Assembly (NCBI GenBank): GCA_002789465.1
Contig: PFTH01000180.1
Span: 1 to 24,578, forward strand
Length of the DNA: 24,578 nt
Direction of reading: 5' to 3'
Source of the DNA: Candidatus Roizmanbacteria bacterium CG_4_9_14_0_8_um_filter_34_12
GTDB taxonomy: Bacteria; Patescibacteriota; Microgenomatia; UBA1406; GWC2-37-13
Numbering within the stretch: the first letter of the stretch is position 1; each line of letters opens with the position of its first letter. The position numbers and the translations under genes were made by a program. Positions 12,408 to 18,777 of the stretch are shown in pieces. The notes below the pieces were generated by a model. That model did no database searches, had not been told where the DNA came from, and saw nothing but the letters and a program-made list of their open reading frames with translations.

Positions 12408-12857
12408 TTAAGACAGTCCTGTAAAGACTGTCTTTGAAAGACTGTCTTTAATCCAGCTCAAACTTTTAAATATAATTACTGATGGACGGGAAATTTTTAT
12501 GCTTTTTAGTTCTTTTTTAGTAAACCAACGCAGTTCATTTACATCATCACCTGGTTTAATAATTCCTGATTTGTATTTTGCCAAATATGTCAGGAATAAA
12601 TAATGTGTCATTTCTCCATGTTTATTTGGTTCGTTATCTTCAGCAAATTCCAATTTTTTAAGACCAGTAATTTCAATATTTGCTTCTTCCCGCACTTCCC
12701 GTCTTAGTGCTTCCTCAACAGTCTCCTTATCTAGATCAACTCCGCCGCCGACTGTAACCCAACAGTTTGGATAGGGAAAGGTGTTGGGTTTTTTTCGACC
12801 GAGTAGGATTTAATCACCCTTTTGGATAATAGCACTGGCAACAATATGGTACTTCAT
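12408..12857 (-). pseudogene. Nudix hydrolase interrupted by one in-frame TAA
   Basis: Reading from ATG 12857 gives MKYHIVASAIIQKGD, then TAA (12812-12810), then ILLGRKKPNTFPYPNCW and a complete Nudix box GGGVDLDKETVEEALRREVREEANI. The frame continues to HYLFLTYLAKYK, FTKKELKSIKI and a stop at 12408. A single base (AAA to TAA, restoring GDKILLG) explains the break. The rest of the 149-codon frame is open and conserved, so the mutation is recent, a sequencing error, or bypassed by an internal start. The final codons lie in a GACAGTC repeat hairpin. Confidence 0.8.
12410..12434. terminator. Hairpin of GACAGTC repeats between the Nudix genes
   Basis: AAGACAGTC / GACTGTCTT pair around a 7-nt loop, and a third GACTGTCTT-like copy follows at 12441-12449. 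It sits at the end of the upstream (minus strand) Nudix gene. There is no strong T-run, so its role as a terminator is tentative. Confidence 0.4.
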
Positions 12858-12965
12858 AGAAAAATAATAACAAAAAAGAAATTATTATTAAGCATTCATT
12901 GATATTAACCTACTCGCCTGTTACAATTTAATTCTGGAATTGGAATGCATTTGAATCTTTCATAA

Positions 12966-13007
12966 AAGATTCTAGATTCAACATTCCATATTCTATAATC
13001 TAAAATA
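12966..13007 (+). repeat. 7-bp tandem tract abutting tRNA-Lys
   Basis: Six units (AAGATTC, TAGATTC, AACATTC, CATATTC, TATAATC, TAAAATA) end at the base before the tRNA. One unit supplies TATAAT (12994-12999), placed 8 nt before the mature 5' end, so the tract may hold the tRNA promoter -10. Confidence 0.75.
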
Positions 13008-13079
13008 GGGTCCATAGCTCAATGGTAGAGCAGCAGCCTTTTAAGCTGTTGGTTCTGGGTTCGAGTCCCAGTGGGCTCA
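13008..13079 (+). tRNA. tRNA-Lys (anticodon UUU)
   Basis: Acceptor stem GGGTCCA pairs with TGGGCTC (two G-U pairs), discriminator A. The D arm is AGCTC..GAGC, the anticodon loop CTTTTAA, and the T arm TGGGTTCGAGTCCCA. The 3' CCA is not encoded and must be added after transcription. Confidence 0.95.
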
Positions 13080-13120
13080 CTTATATTCAGAAAGAAACAG
13101 ATTTCTAATACTTTTTAATG

Positions 13121-13191
13121 TTGCCCAGCCTGGATTTGAACCAGGATACTCAGATTCAGAGTCTGAGGTCCTACCGTTAGACGACCGGGCA
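13121..13191 (-). tRNA. tRNA-Gln (anticodon CUG)
   Basis: On the minus strand, acceptor TGCCCGG pairs with CTGGGCA (one G-U). The anticodon stem-loop is CAGACTCTGAATCTG with CTG as anticodon, the T-loop is GGTTCAAATCC, and the discriminator is A. No CCA is encoded. Confidence 0.93.
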
Positions 13192-13262
13192 ATGAAACGA
13201 GACGATCAATTTTAACAAATTCCACCGTTATTTTAAACTGACACGTGTTAGAATTAACTTCT

Positions 13263-14555
13263 ATGCAAACACAATTTTTCACCTTAAAAAATGGACTGCG
13301 AGTGATGTTGATTGATACCAACACCTTTCCCACCATTACAACTTTGCTTCTTGTTGGCGCAGGTTCGCGTTATGAAAATGCAGATAATAACGGTATTTCT
13401 CACTTTCTTGAACACATGTTTTATAAGGGTAGTAAAAAATATCCAAATCCAGAAATTATTTCTCAAATTATCGAGGGAATGGGTGGATATTGGAATGCGT
13501 TTACTTCGAAAGATTATACTGGTTATTACATTAAAGCGTCAACTGATCATTTTCCAAAAATGATTGATATGATTTTTGATCTCCTGCTGAATTCTTTGTT
13601 TGATCCACATGAAATTGAAAAAGAAAAAGGTGTGATTTGCGAAGAAATCAATATGTATGAAGACATGCCACAACGTCGAATTAGTGACATTTTTGATAAT
13701 GTAATGTTCGCCGGAAATCCACTGGGATATGATATTGCCGGATCAAAAAAAACCGTTGTCTCTTTCAACCGAAATACTTTTGTTGATTATAAAAATCAGC
13801 TTTATCATCCTAATAATGCCGTATTAATTATAGCAGGAGGATTGTCTAAAAATTTAAAATTTGAAATTTCAAATTTAAAATACTATACAGAAATCATTGA
13901 AGCAAAATTTGGAGAGTGGGAAAAAGAGGATAATTATAAATTCATTACTGTTAAAGGTAGCTTTACAAAGCCTCGAGTTTATGTACATAATAAAAAAACT
14001 GAGCAGGCACATTTTTGTTTTGGATATCCAACTTTTAAAATTGATGACAAACGTAAACCAGCATTAAAAATTCTTGCAACAGTTTTGGGTGGAGGAGCAT
14101 CCTCAAGATTGTTTCAAGAAGTGCGTGAAAAACGTGGTCTTTGTTACTACATTAGGACAGGTCTTGAACAATATCACGATATTGGAAGTATAGTAACTCA
14201 AGCCGGAGTAGCAAAAGATGTGGAAAAAGTAAAAGACGCAGTTCAGGCAACGCAAAAAGAACATAGTAAAATTGCGCAGGGAAATATTTCTGATACAGAT
14301 ATTGCCCGTTCGAAAGAAATGTTGAAAGGTCGGCTTTTATTGTCATTGGAGGATTCTTTCAATATTGCTCATTTTTATGGAATAAAACAACTACATGAAA
14401 ATTCGGTTGAGTCACCCGAAGATAGAATAAAACAAATTGAGAAAGTAACGAAGCAAGAAATCGTCGCTCTTGCAAAAGAATTGTTTGCGCCTGAAAAAAT
14501 GGTATTTACTATAATAGGGCCCTTTGAGAGTAAGGACATTAATATAGATATATAG
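13263..14555 (+). CDS. M16 family zinc peptidase (processing-peptidase-like)
   Basis: This 430-aa protein has an inverted zinc motif HFLEHMFYKGS (about 45-55; HxxEH) and the distal glutamate in EKGVICEEINMYED. The C-terminal M16 half carries GGGASSRLFQEVREKRGLCYYI, whose R and Y help bind substrate. Length fits the single-chain, two-domain members that dimerise. No signal peptide is visible, so it is probably cytoplasmic. I choose ATG 13263 because MQTQFFTLKNGLRVML is the family's usual beginning; a GTG six codons upstream is possible. A 7-bp tract (residues about 197-206, NLKFEISNLK) sits in the linker after the HPNNAVLIIAGG strand. Confidence 0.92.
   Translation: MQTQFFTLKNGLRVMLIDTNTFPTITTLLLVGAGSRYENADNNGISHFLEHMFYKGSKKYPNPEIISQIIEGMGGYWNAFTSKDYTGYYIKASTDHFPKMIDMIFDLLLNSLFDPHEIEKEKGVICEEINMYEDMPQRRISDIFDNVMFAGNPLGYDIAGSKKTVVSFNRNTFVDYKNQLYHPNNAVLIIAGGLSKNLKFEISNLKYYTEIIEAKFGEWEKEDNYKFITVKGSFTKPRVYVHNKKTEQAHFCFGYPTFKIDDKRKPALKILATVLGGGASSRLFQEVREKRGLCYYIRTGLEQYHDIGSIVTQAGVAKDVEKVKDAVQATQKEHSKIAQGNISDTDIARSKEMLKGRLLLSLEDSFNIAHFYGIKQLHENSVESPEDRIKQIEKVTKQEIVALAKELFAPEKMVFTIIGPFESKDINIDI
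13850..13880 (+). repeat. 7-bp tandem tract in the M16 peptidase gene
   Basis: Units AAATTTA, AAATTTG, AAATTTC and AAATTTA are read as NLKFEISNLK at a variable loop following the N-terminal domain. Confidence 0.85.
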
Positions 14556-14572
14556 TAATTGTAAAAACAAAA

Positions 14573-14658
14573 TGTCATCCTCGTAAAGACGGGGATCCAG
14601 TCCACAATTACCTTATAATGTATATTATGTCTGGATTCTCTCCTACGAGGGAATGACA
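14573..14658. repeat. Palindromic element, TGTCAT family B, copy 2 (complete, 86 bp)
   Basis: It runs from TGTCATCCTCGT to ACGAGGGAATGACA, with nested hairpins and an AT-rich middle shared with 1-85. It fills the gap between the M16 and prepilin peptidase genes. Confidence 0.85.
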
Positions 14659-14684
14659 AAAACCGATATTTTTTCAATAACGAT

Positions 14685-15563
14685 ATGTTTAATGAGTATT
14701 ATTTTCTTATCCCGTTCATTTTTATTTTAGGCGCTGCAATCGGTTCCTTCCTTAACGTTTTAATTGATCGTTGGTTAAACGATCAACCAATCACAGGGCG
14801 TTCTTGTTGTGATCATTGTAAAAAACAACTAAAATCACTAGATTTAATTCCGATTTTTTCTTTTTTATTTCTGAGCGGTCGATCTCGTTGCTGCAATAAA
14901 AAACTATCTTGGCAGTATCCGCTGGTGGAAATGGTGACGGGAGTATTATTTGTTCTCGTTGTCATTGCGAGTCCCGCTTTGCGGGACGTGGCAATCTCGT
15001 TACCAATAGGACAGTCTATATTAACGGGATTGCTTCCCTTCGACTACGCCACGTCAAGCGTAGTTTCGCTCAGGGTAAACCTCCTCGCAATGATATTAAT
15101 GTTAGCTACTGTTTCCTGCCTCATCGTCATTTTCTTTGCAGACGTGAAATATCAAATTATTCCTGATCAAATCCAAATATTATTATTTCTATTTTCTATT
15201 TTCTATTTTCTATTTTCATCTAACTGGTCGATACAATCTTTGATAATTCGCTTATTGTCTGGTGTTGTCGTGATGCTCCCAATTCTCCTTATTTATCTTA
15301 TTTCCCGTGGTCGGGGAATGGGTTTTGGAGACGTGAAACTGGCGTTTAATATGGGAATATTACTGGGAATCAAAGGCGGACTGCTTGCACTTTATTTTGC
15401 TTTTATTATTGGAGGAATTTTCGGCGCGTATTTACTGTTGTCAAAAAAGAAAAAACTAAAATCAAAAATCGCCTTTGGCCCGTTTTTAGTCTTGGGGACA
15501 ATAATTTTGCTCTTTTTTAACCCAATAATTATTTTCTGGTTAAAACAAACATATGGATTTTGA
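14685..15563 (+). CDS. Prepilin peptidase (A24), with palindromic insertion
   Basis: This membrane aspartyl protease cleaves and usually methylates type IV prepilin-like proteins. GAAIGSFLNVLIDR is the N-terminal signature. CCDHC..CC (about 41-67) is the zinc-binding cytoplasmic loop. ADVKYQIIPD holds the first catalytic Asp (about D153) and GMGFGDVKL the second (about D216). Several hydrophobic helices are present. Residues about 93-137 come from a TGTCATTG-family element placed between the first helices, and a (CTATTTT)4 tract encodes FLFSIFYFLF in a helix. The next gene overlaps its 3' end by 11 nt. It implies a type IV pilus or pseudopilus system elsewhere in the genome. Confidence 0.93.
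   Translation: MFNEYYFLIPFIFILGAAIGSFLNVLIDRWLNDQPITGRSCCDHCKKQLKSLDLIPIFSFLFLSGRSRCCNKKLSWQYPLVEMVTGVLFVLVVIASPALRDVAISLPIGQSILTGLLPFDYATSSVVSLRVNLLAMILMLATVSCLIVIFFADVKYQIIPDQIQILLFLFSIFYFLFSSNWSIQSLIIRLLSGVVVMLPILLIYLISRGRGMGFGDVKLAFNMGILLGIKGGLLALYFAFIIGGIFGAYLLLSKKKKLKSKIAFGPFLVLGTIILLFFNPIIIFWLKQTYGF
14961..15094. repeat. Palindromic element, family A, long form, in frame in prepilin peptidase
   Basis: Terminal inverted repeats GTCATTGCGAG and CTCGCAATGAT enclose GTCCCGCTTTGCGGGAC and a middle (GTTACCAATAGGA..ACGGGATTG) shared with 21931-22060. The core of about 132 bp keeps the frame. This long form shows that the nadE and leuS copies are half-elements. Confidence 0.9.
15189..15217 (+). 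repeat. 7-bp tandem tract in prepilin peptidase
   Basis: Four CTATTTT units are read as a Phe/Tyr/Leu-rich stretch within a predicted membrane helix. Here the tract codes for hydrophobic residues, unlike the Asn/Lys-rich readings elsewhere. Confidence 0.85.
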
Positions 15564-16050
15564 AGCTAAAATGAGACAAGCTGAAAAATTAGTTCAAGCA
15601 AGGCGATTGATTGTGGCTAATTTGGTAATTCCCTTACAGGGAGAAGATACTGAGGTTTTTATTAAGGCTGTTATTTCGTGTTTCGAGGCTTTTGACATTG
15701 AAATATCGCTAGCGGAAATTGCATCTAACCGTGCAAAATGGGAGAAACTACATCAAATGTGGCGTGATAGTAGTTTGCCAAAAGTTGTATCCGATGTCGA
15801 GTTGAAAACAGGACGGGGATATGCTAATTTTATTGTTTATACAATTAGAAATGATTCATCTGTAACATTTAATATAACAGCTGGTCCATGTTCTAATCCG
15901 AATCCTGCTATGTATATTCACGAAAGTAAACGAGTTCTTTTTCCTGGTTTTTTTATTAGATTTTCAAAAGATATTGCAGGTCTAAATAGTAATATAAAGT
16001 TTACAGTTAACAATCAGGGTGGGTATATGATTACGAAACAACAATATTAG
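15553..16050 (+). CDS. Hypothetical protein (165 aa)
   Basis: I do not recognise this family. The N-terminal third (about 1-70) looks helical and amphipathic (FEAKMRQAEKLVQARRLI; IASNRAKWEKLHQMW). The rest reads as beta-rich (YANFIVYTIRNDSSVTFNITAG; RVLFPGFFIRFSKD; FTVNNQGGYMI). No signal peptide or long membrane helix is visible. Its ATG overlaps the prepilin peptidase stop by 11 nt, suggesting coupled translation. A role in pilus biology would be guilt by association only. Confidence 0.6.
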   Translation: MDFEAKMRQAEKLVQARRLIVANLVIPLQGEDTEVFIKAVISCFEAFDIEISLAEIASNRAKWEKLHQMWRDSSLPKVVSDVELKTGRGYANFIVYTIRNDSSVTFNITAGPCSNPNPAMYIHESKRVLFPGFFIRFSKDIAGLNSNIKFTVNNQGGYMITKQQY

Positions 16051-16086
16051 TTTATCTTTTATTAAAGTATTATACAATCATTTCTT

Positions 16087-16722
16087 ATGCACCCAATTTT
16101 TTTCGGAATTGTGGGACAGATTGCGTCGGGGAAAGGAGAAGTTGTAAAAATACTTACGGAAAAATATGGTTTTGTATCTTTTAATCTTTCTTCAATCCTG
16201 CATAAAATCCTTGAGGAAAAGGGAATAATAAACTTCACGCGTGTGGATTTGCAGGATTTGGGAGATAAACTACGTAAAGAAGAGGGAGAGGGTGTATTGG
16301 CGAAGAGAGCCATAAAATACTTCTGTCATTCCCGCGTAGGCGGGAATCTAGACTGGATCCCCGTTTTCATGGGGATGACAAAAAAACAAACAAAAATGAC
16401 AAAGAAAGTAGTGATTGAAGGTATACGTAATCCAGCTGAAGTGAAGTTTTTACGGACGTTACCTAATTTTAAATTAATTGCAGTAAAAGCAAAAAAAGCA
16501 GTGCGGTTTAGACGGTTAAGAAAACGGGGTAAGTCTTGGGATCCAAAAACCTGGAAGGACTTTTTAGTGGTTGACCGGCGGGATAAAGGAATTGGTCAGA
16601 AAGGATATGGTCAGCAAGTGGGGAAGTGTGTGAAGATGGCGGATGAAAAGATTCAGAATAATGGAAACTTAAAAAAACTAGAATCAAATATAAACAATCT
16701 ATTAAGTTCGTTAAGTTTATAA
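16087..16722 (+). CDS. P-loop nucleotide kinase, UPF0200/archaeal type, with palindromic insertion
   Basis: This 211-aa kinase has the P-loop FGIVGQIASGKGEV (about 6-19), LGDKLRKEEGEGVLAKRA, VVIEGIRNPAEVKFLR (Walker B-like, about 110-125) and a RFRRLRKRGKSWDPKTWKDF..VDRRDKGIGQ lid. That order matches the archaeal UPF0200 group, related to dephospho-CoA and adenylate kinases. The exact substrate is unknown. Genes for NDK and TMK nearby suggest a nucleotide. Residues about 80-98 (CHSRVGGNLDWIPVFMGMT) are encoded by a 57-bp TGTCAT element in frame. It converges on ndk across a repeat-derived hairpin. Confidence 0.8.
   Translation: MHPIFFGIVGQIASGKGEVVKILTEKYGFVSFNLSSILHKILEEKGIINFTRVDLQDLGDKLRKEEGEGVLAKRAIKYFCHSRVGGNLDWIPVFMGMTKKQTKMTKKVVIEGIRNPAEVKFLRTLPNFKLIAVKAKKAVRFRRLRKRGKSWDPKTWKDFLVVDRRDKGIGQKGYGQQVGKCVKMADEKIQNNGNLKKLESNINNLLSSLSL
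16324..16380. repeat. Palindromic element, TGTCAT family B short form, in frame in kinase
   Basis: It runs from TGTCATTCCCGC to TGGGGATGACA with hairpins CCCGCGTAGGCGGG and CCCCGTTTTCATGGGG. It is exactly 57 bp (19 codons), inserted between the RAIKYF helix and the VVIEGIR strand. Confidence 0.9.
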
Positions 16723-16787
16723 AGTGACAAGTTTTTAAAGTTTCCAATATGGGTGATACTTTATAACTTTAAGAACTTTATAAACTT
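16713..16787. terminator. Inverted repeat between convergent kinase and ndk
   Basis: AAGTTTATAAAGT (16713-16725) and ACTTTATAAACTT (16775-16787) pair perfectly over 13 bp. T-rich sequence follows on the plus strand (TTTTGACTATTTTTT). Both arms belong to 9-bp-period tracts. It may serve as a terminator for either gene. The loop is long (49 nt), so termination is tentative. Confidence 0.45.
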
Positions 16788-16791
16788 TTGA

Positions 16792-17379
16792 CTATTTTTT
16801 GAACATAATTTTTTCATCTGTACGGACGTAGGAAAACAATTCTTCAGGCTTAAACCACAATCTAACTTCTTTTTCTCCGTCTTCAACCGTATCTGAGGCG
16901 TGAATGATGTTTCGAAGTGGTCGATTTTGTTCATTAGCAAGGTCAATGGTGTCATGAGAAAAGTCACCTCGAATAGTTCCTGGGGTTGCGAGAAGAGGAA
17001 TGGTGTTACCAGAAAGTTTACGAACGATTTCAATCACGTTATAACCTTCCACAACCACACATAGAACTGGTGATTCTTGGAAATAATCAATCAACCATTT
17101 TTTTACAGTTTTACCAATTTCAACTGCATTATCAGTTTTAAATATTCCTTTTGTATCCAAACTTTTTTCTGCATAGTTTGTTAACGTTCGTTGTCCAACC
17201 TTTTCAAACCAAACATCAGTTTCCGGATAATGAGCAACGACAGTTTTCTCATCAGCCATACCAAATTTAAGGCCAATGATGGTTAGTCCAACTTGTTCAA
17301 AGCGTTTTAAAATTGCGCCACAGAGACCACGGGCAACACCGTCAGGCTTTATAATTAGCAAGGCTTTTTGTTTGGTCAT
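16792..17379 (-). CDS. ndk: Nucleoside diphosphate kinase, long form (copy 1)
   Basis: NDK transfers the gamma phosphate between nucleoside tri- and diphosphates through a phosphohistidine. KALLIIKPDGVARGL is the N-terminal strand, ATPGTIRGDFS the nucleotide-phosphate loop, and RNIIHASDTVEDGEKEV holds the active-site His (about 160). All canonical residues are present except HAS for HGS. The protein is 195 aa against about 140-150 for usual NDK; the extra residues form an insert at about 58-95. It is followed upstream by a second, divergent ndk, and both probably arose by duplication. Confidence 0.93.
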   Translation of the reverse strand: MTKQKALLIIKPDGVARGLCGAILKRFEQVGLTIIGLKFGMADEKTVVAHYPETDVWFEKVGQRTLTNYAEKSLDTKGIFKTDNAVEIGKTVKKWLIDYFQESPVLCVVVEGYNVIEIVRKLSGNTIPLLATPGTIRGDFSHDTIDLANEQNRPLRNIIHASDTVEDGEKEVRLWFKPEELFSYVRTDEKIMFKK

Positions 17380-17409
17380 ATATACGATTTTCGCGGATGA
17401 TAAATAACG

Positions 17410-17456
17410 GATTTACACTGATATTCGTGTTAATCTGCTTTTAATCTGTGTAAATC
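17410..17456. repeat. Inverted repeat with AATCTG units between the ndk genes
   Basis: GATTTACAC (17410-17418) and GTGTAAATC (17448-17456) pair perfectly. Short TTAATCTG-type repeats lie between. It may be a decayed palindromic or periodic repeat. A clear promoter for ndk copy 1 is not visible here. Confidence 0.6.
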
Positions 17457-17470
17457 TTTTTAATAACTGA

Positions 17471-18052
17471 TTAACTACTAAGATACAATTGATCTATATC
17501 ACGTTCATAATCTTTAAAATCTATATCCCCGAACCAGTATTTTATTTCGCGTAAAGCTTCCTCAACTGATCCTGATGCATGGACAAAGGTTTTGACAACG
17601 CGATCAAAAGATGAAGAAAGAATGGAATTATCATAGGAAAATTTTGCATGTAAAGTTCCCGGATCAGCCAATGCGGGAATTGTGTGTCCACGAAGTTTTC
17701 GAGCAACGGTGATAGCATTGGGGCTTTCCCAGACCGAAACAACAATTGGTCCTTCTTGCCAATACTTAATTAAACGGTCATAAACAAACTGACCAAGTTT
17801 AACTGGATCTTCGGTTCCAAATCTTTTTTTTGGATCAGCGCCAGACTGTTTAAAGCTAGATAAAGTTTTTTCTCCCATTTCTCTAATCCACTCAAGTGTA
17901 CCTGGATAATGGTTTTTTATGACATCTGCTTCAGGTTGAAGCATTTTTGCTGCCATAAGTTTTAATCCAGCAGTTTCAAAGGTTTCAAAAACCGTACCAA
18001 TTAGACCGCGCTTCACTGCATCGGGTTTGATTATTATTAGGGTTTGTTCCAT
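17471..18052 (-). CDS. ndk: Nucleoside diphosphate kinase-like protein, divergent (copy 2)
   Basis: From ATG 18052 the product (193 aa) starts MEQTLIIIKPDAVKRGLIGT. The catalytic region reads VKTFVHASGSVEEALREI with His about 158 kept. Two canonical residues are changed: the Arg of PGTIRGDF is His (PGTLHAKF), and the Asn of NxxH is Thr. It may thus have altered substrate handling. The frame is open upstream to 18085, but that part (MIVITIINIIS) is 9-bp repeat sequence. It lies 39 bp beyond tmk on the same strand and may share its leaderless transcript. Confidence 0.85.
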   Translation of the reverse strand: MEQTLIIIKPDAVKRGLIGTVFETFETAGLKLMAAKMLQPEADVIKNHYPGTLEWIREMGEKTLSSFKQSGADPKKRFGTEDPVKLGQFVYDRLIKYWQEGPIVVSVWESPNAITVARKLRGHTIPALADPGTLHAKFSYDNSILSSSFDRVVKTFVHASGSVEEALREIKYWFGDIDFKDYERDIDQLYLSS

Positions 18053-18061
18053 GGATATAAT

Positions 18062-18097
18062 ATTTATAATCGTTATAACAATCATAACAGTTATAAT
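18062..18097. repeat. 9-bp tandem tract between tmk and ndk copy 2
   Basis: Units ATTTATAAT, CGTTATAAC, AATCATAAC and AGTTATAAT. The right end overlaps the last codons of tmk (stop at 18091). Confidence 0.85.
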
Positions 18098-18687
18098 CTA
18101 TTTTTTATGTGGTTAAAAATTGACTTCGTTACTTCATCAATATCCTTCTCTCCATCAATATTAACCCATTTTGTCCAAACCTGATCTTTAACCAATTTTT
18201 GGTATTGTACATAGGTTTTTCTAATAAAGTCAAAGTCTTTTTCTCTTCGGTTTTTTTCTTTTTGTTCTCCAAACTTGCGCTTGATGGCAATATTTGGATT
18301 AACGTTTAAATAAAAGACCATATCAGGAACCTCAATTCTAAAATCTTTTGCAAACCTCAATTGTTTTTCTAAAGTAACGCCCTCAAGTGCCTGAAAACAT
18401 AGAGTTGAAGAAAAATAGCGATCAGCAATTACAACTTTATTTTTTCTTTCATGACGAATAAACTCACGATCAGATAAAAATTGAAGAGAATAAAGTAGAA
18501 ATTGCATTTCTGCACTTAAGTTTTTGTTATTGTAAAGAAATTCCCGAATAAACTTGCCAACGTTAGCTTCATAGTTGGGGTATTTGATAAAAGAAAAAGG
18601 AAGGTTGTTTTTTTTCAACCATTTTTGAAGATTGACAGCCTGTGTTTCACAACCAGCGCCGTCAATTCCTTCAATGACTATAAACAT
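18091..18687 (-). CDS. tmk: Thymidylate kinase with altered Walker A
   Basis: TMK phosphorylates dTMP to dTDP. From ATG 18687 the 198-aa protein begins MFIVIEGIDGAGCETQAVNL. The P-loop GxxGxGK(S/T)T reads GIDGAGCET, so the usual lysine at position 13 is Cys. VIADRYFSSTLCFQALEG is the DR(Y/H) motif of TMKs, and FYLNVNPNIAIKR and the Arg-rich lid REKDFDFIRKTY follow. Overall fold and length are normal. The frame extends upstream to 18789, but that part is pure 9-bp repeat (YN-rich), so I reject it. A TATAAT within the repeat is 6 nt before the ATG. Together with NDK it supplies dTTP. Confidence 0.88.
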   Translation of the reverse strand: MFIVIEGIDGAGCETQAVNLQKWLKKNNLPFSFIKYPNYEANVGKFIREFLYNNKNLSAEMQFLLYSLQFLSDREFIRHERKNKVVIADRYFSSTLCFQALEGVTLEKQLRFAKDFRIEVPDMVFYLNVNPNIAIKRKFGEQKEKNRREKDFDFIRKTYVQYQKLVKDQVWTKWVNIDGEKDIDEVTKSIFNHIKNRL

Positions 18688-18692
18688 AGAAT

Positions 18693-18755
18693 GATTATAA
18701 TGATTATAAAGTTTATAACAATTATAATTATTATAAATATTATAATGATTATAAT
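18693..18755. repeat. 9-bp tandem tract between tmk and four-helix-bundle gene
   Basis: Seven consecutive units of GATTATAAT type (GATTATAAT, GATTATAAA, GTTTATAAC, AATTATAAT, TATTATAAA, TATTATAAT, GATTATAAT). Several carry TATAAT on one or both strands, between two divergent genes. Confidence 0.92.
18694..18721 (-). promoter_or_regulatory. Leaderless tmk promoter built from 9-bp repeats
   Basis: On the minus strand: TTGTTA (18721-18716), 16 nt, TATAAT (18699-18694), 6 nt, ATG (18687). All of it lies in the repeat tract. Confidence 0.6.
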
Positions 18756-18777
18756 TTATTAGCAACTTAAAACACCT

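Noticed and set aside
14375..14677. 100-codon minus-strand frame with FPRRRES-like text
   Set aside because: This is the familiar translation of a dispersed palindromic element (14573-14658), not a protein family; it lies antisense to the M16 gene end.
14909..15166. 85-codon plus-strand frame in prepilin peptidase
   Set aside because: Alternative frame through the family A element and conserved peptidase sequence.
18693..18755. Replication origin (AT-rich iterons)
   Set aside because: No DnaA boxes, dnaA or dnaN nearby, and the same 9-bp unit is scattered elsewhere, including inside a gene.
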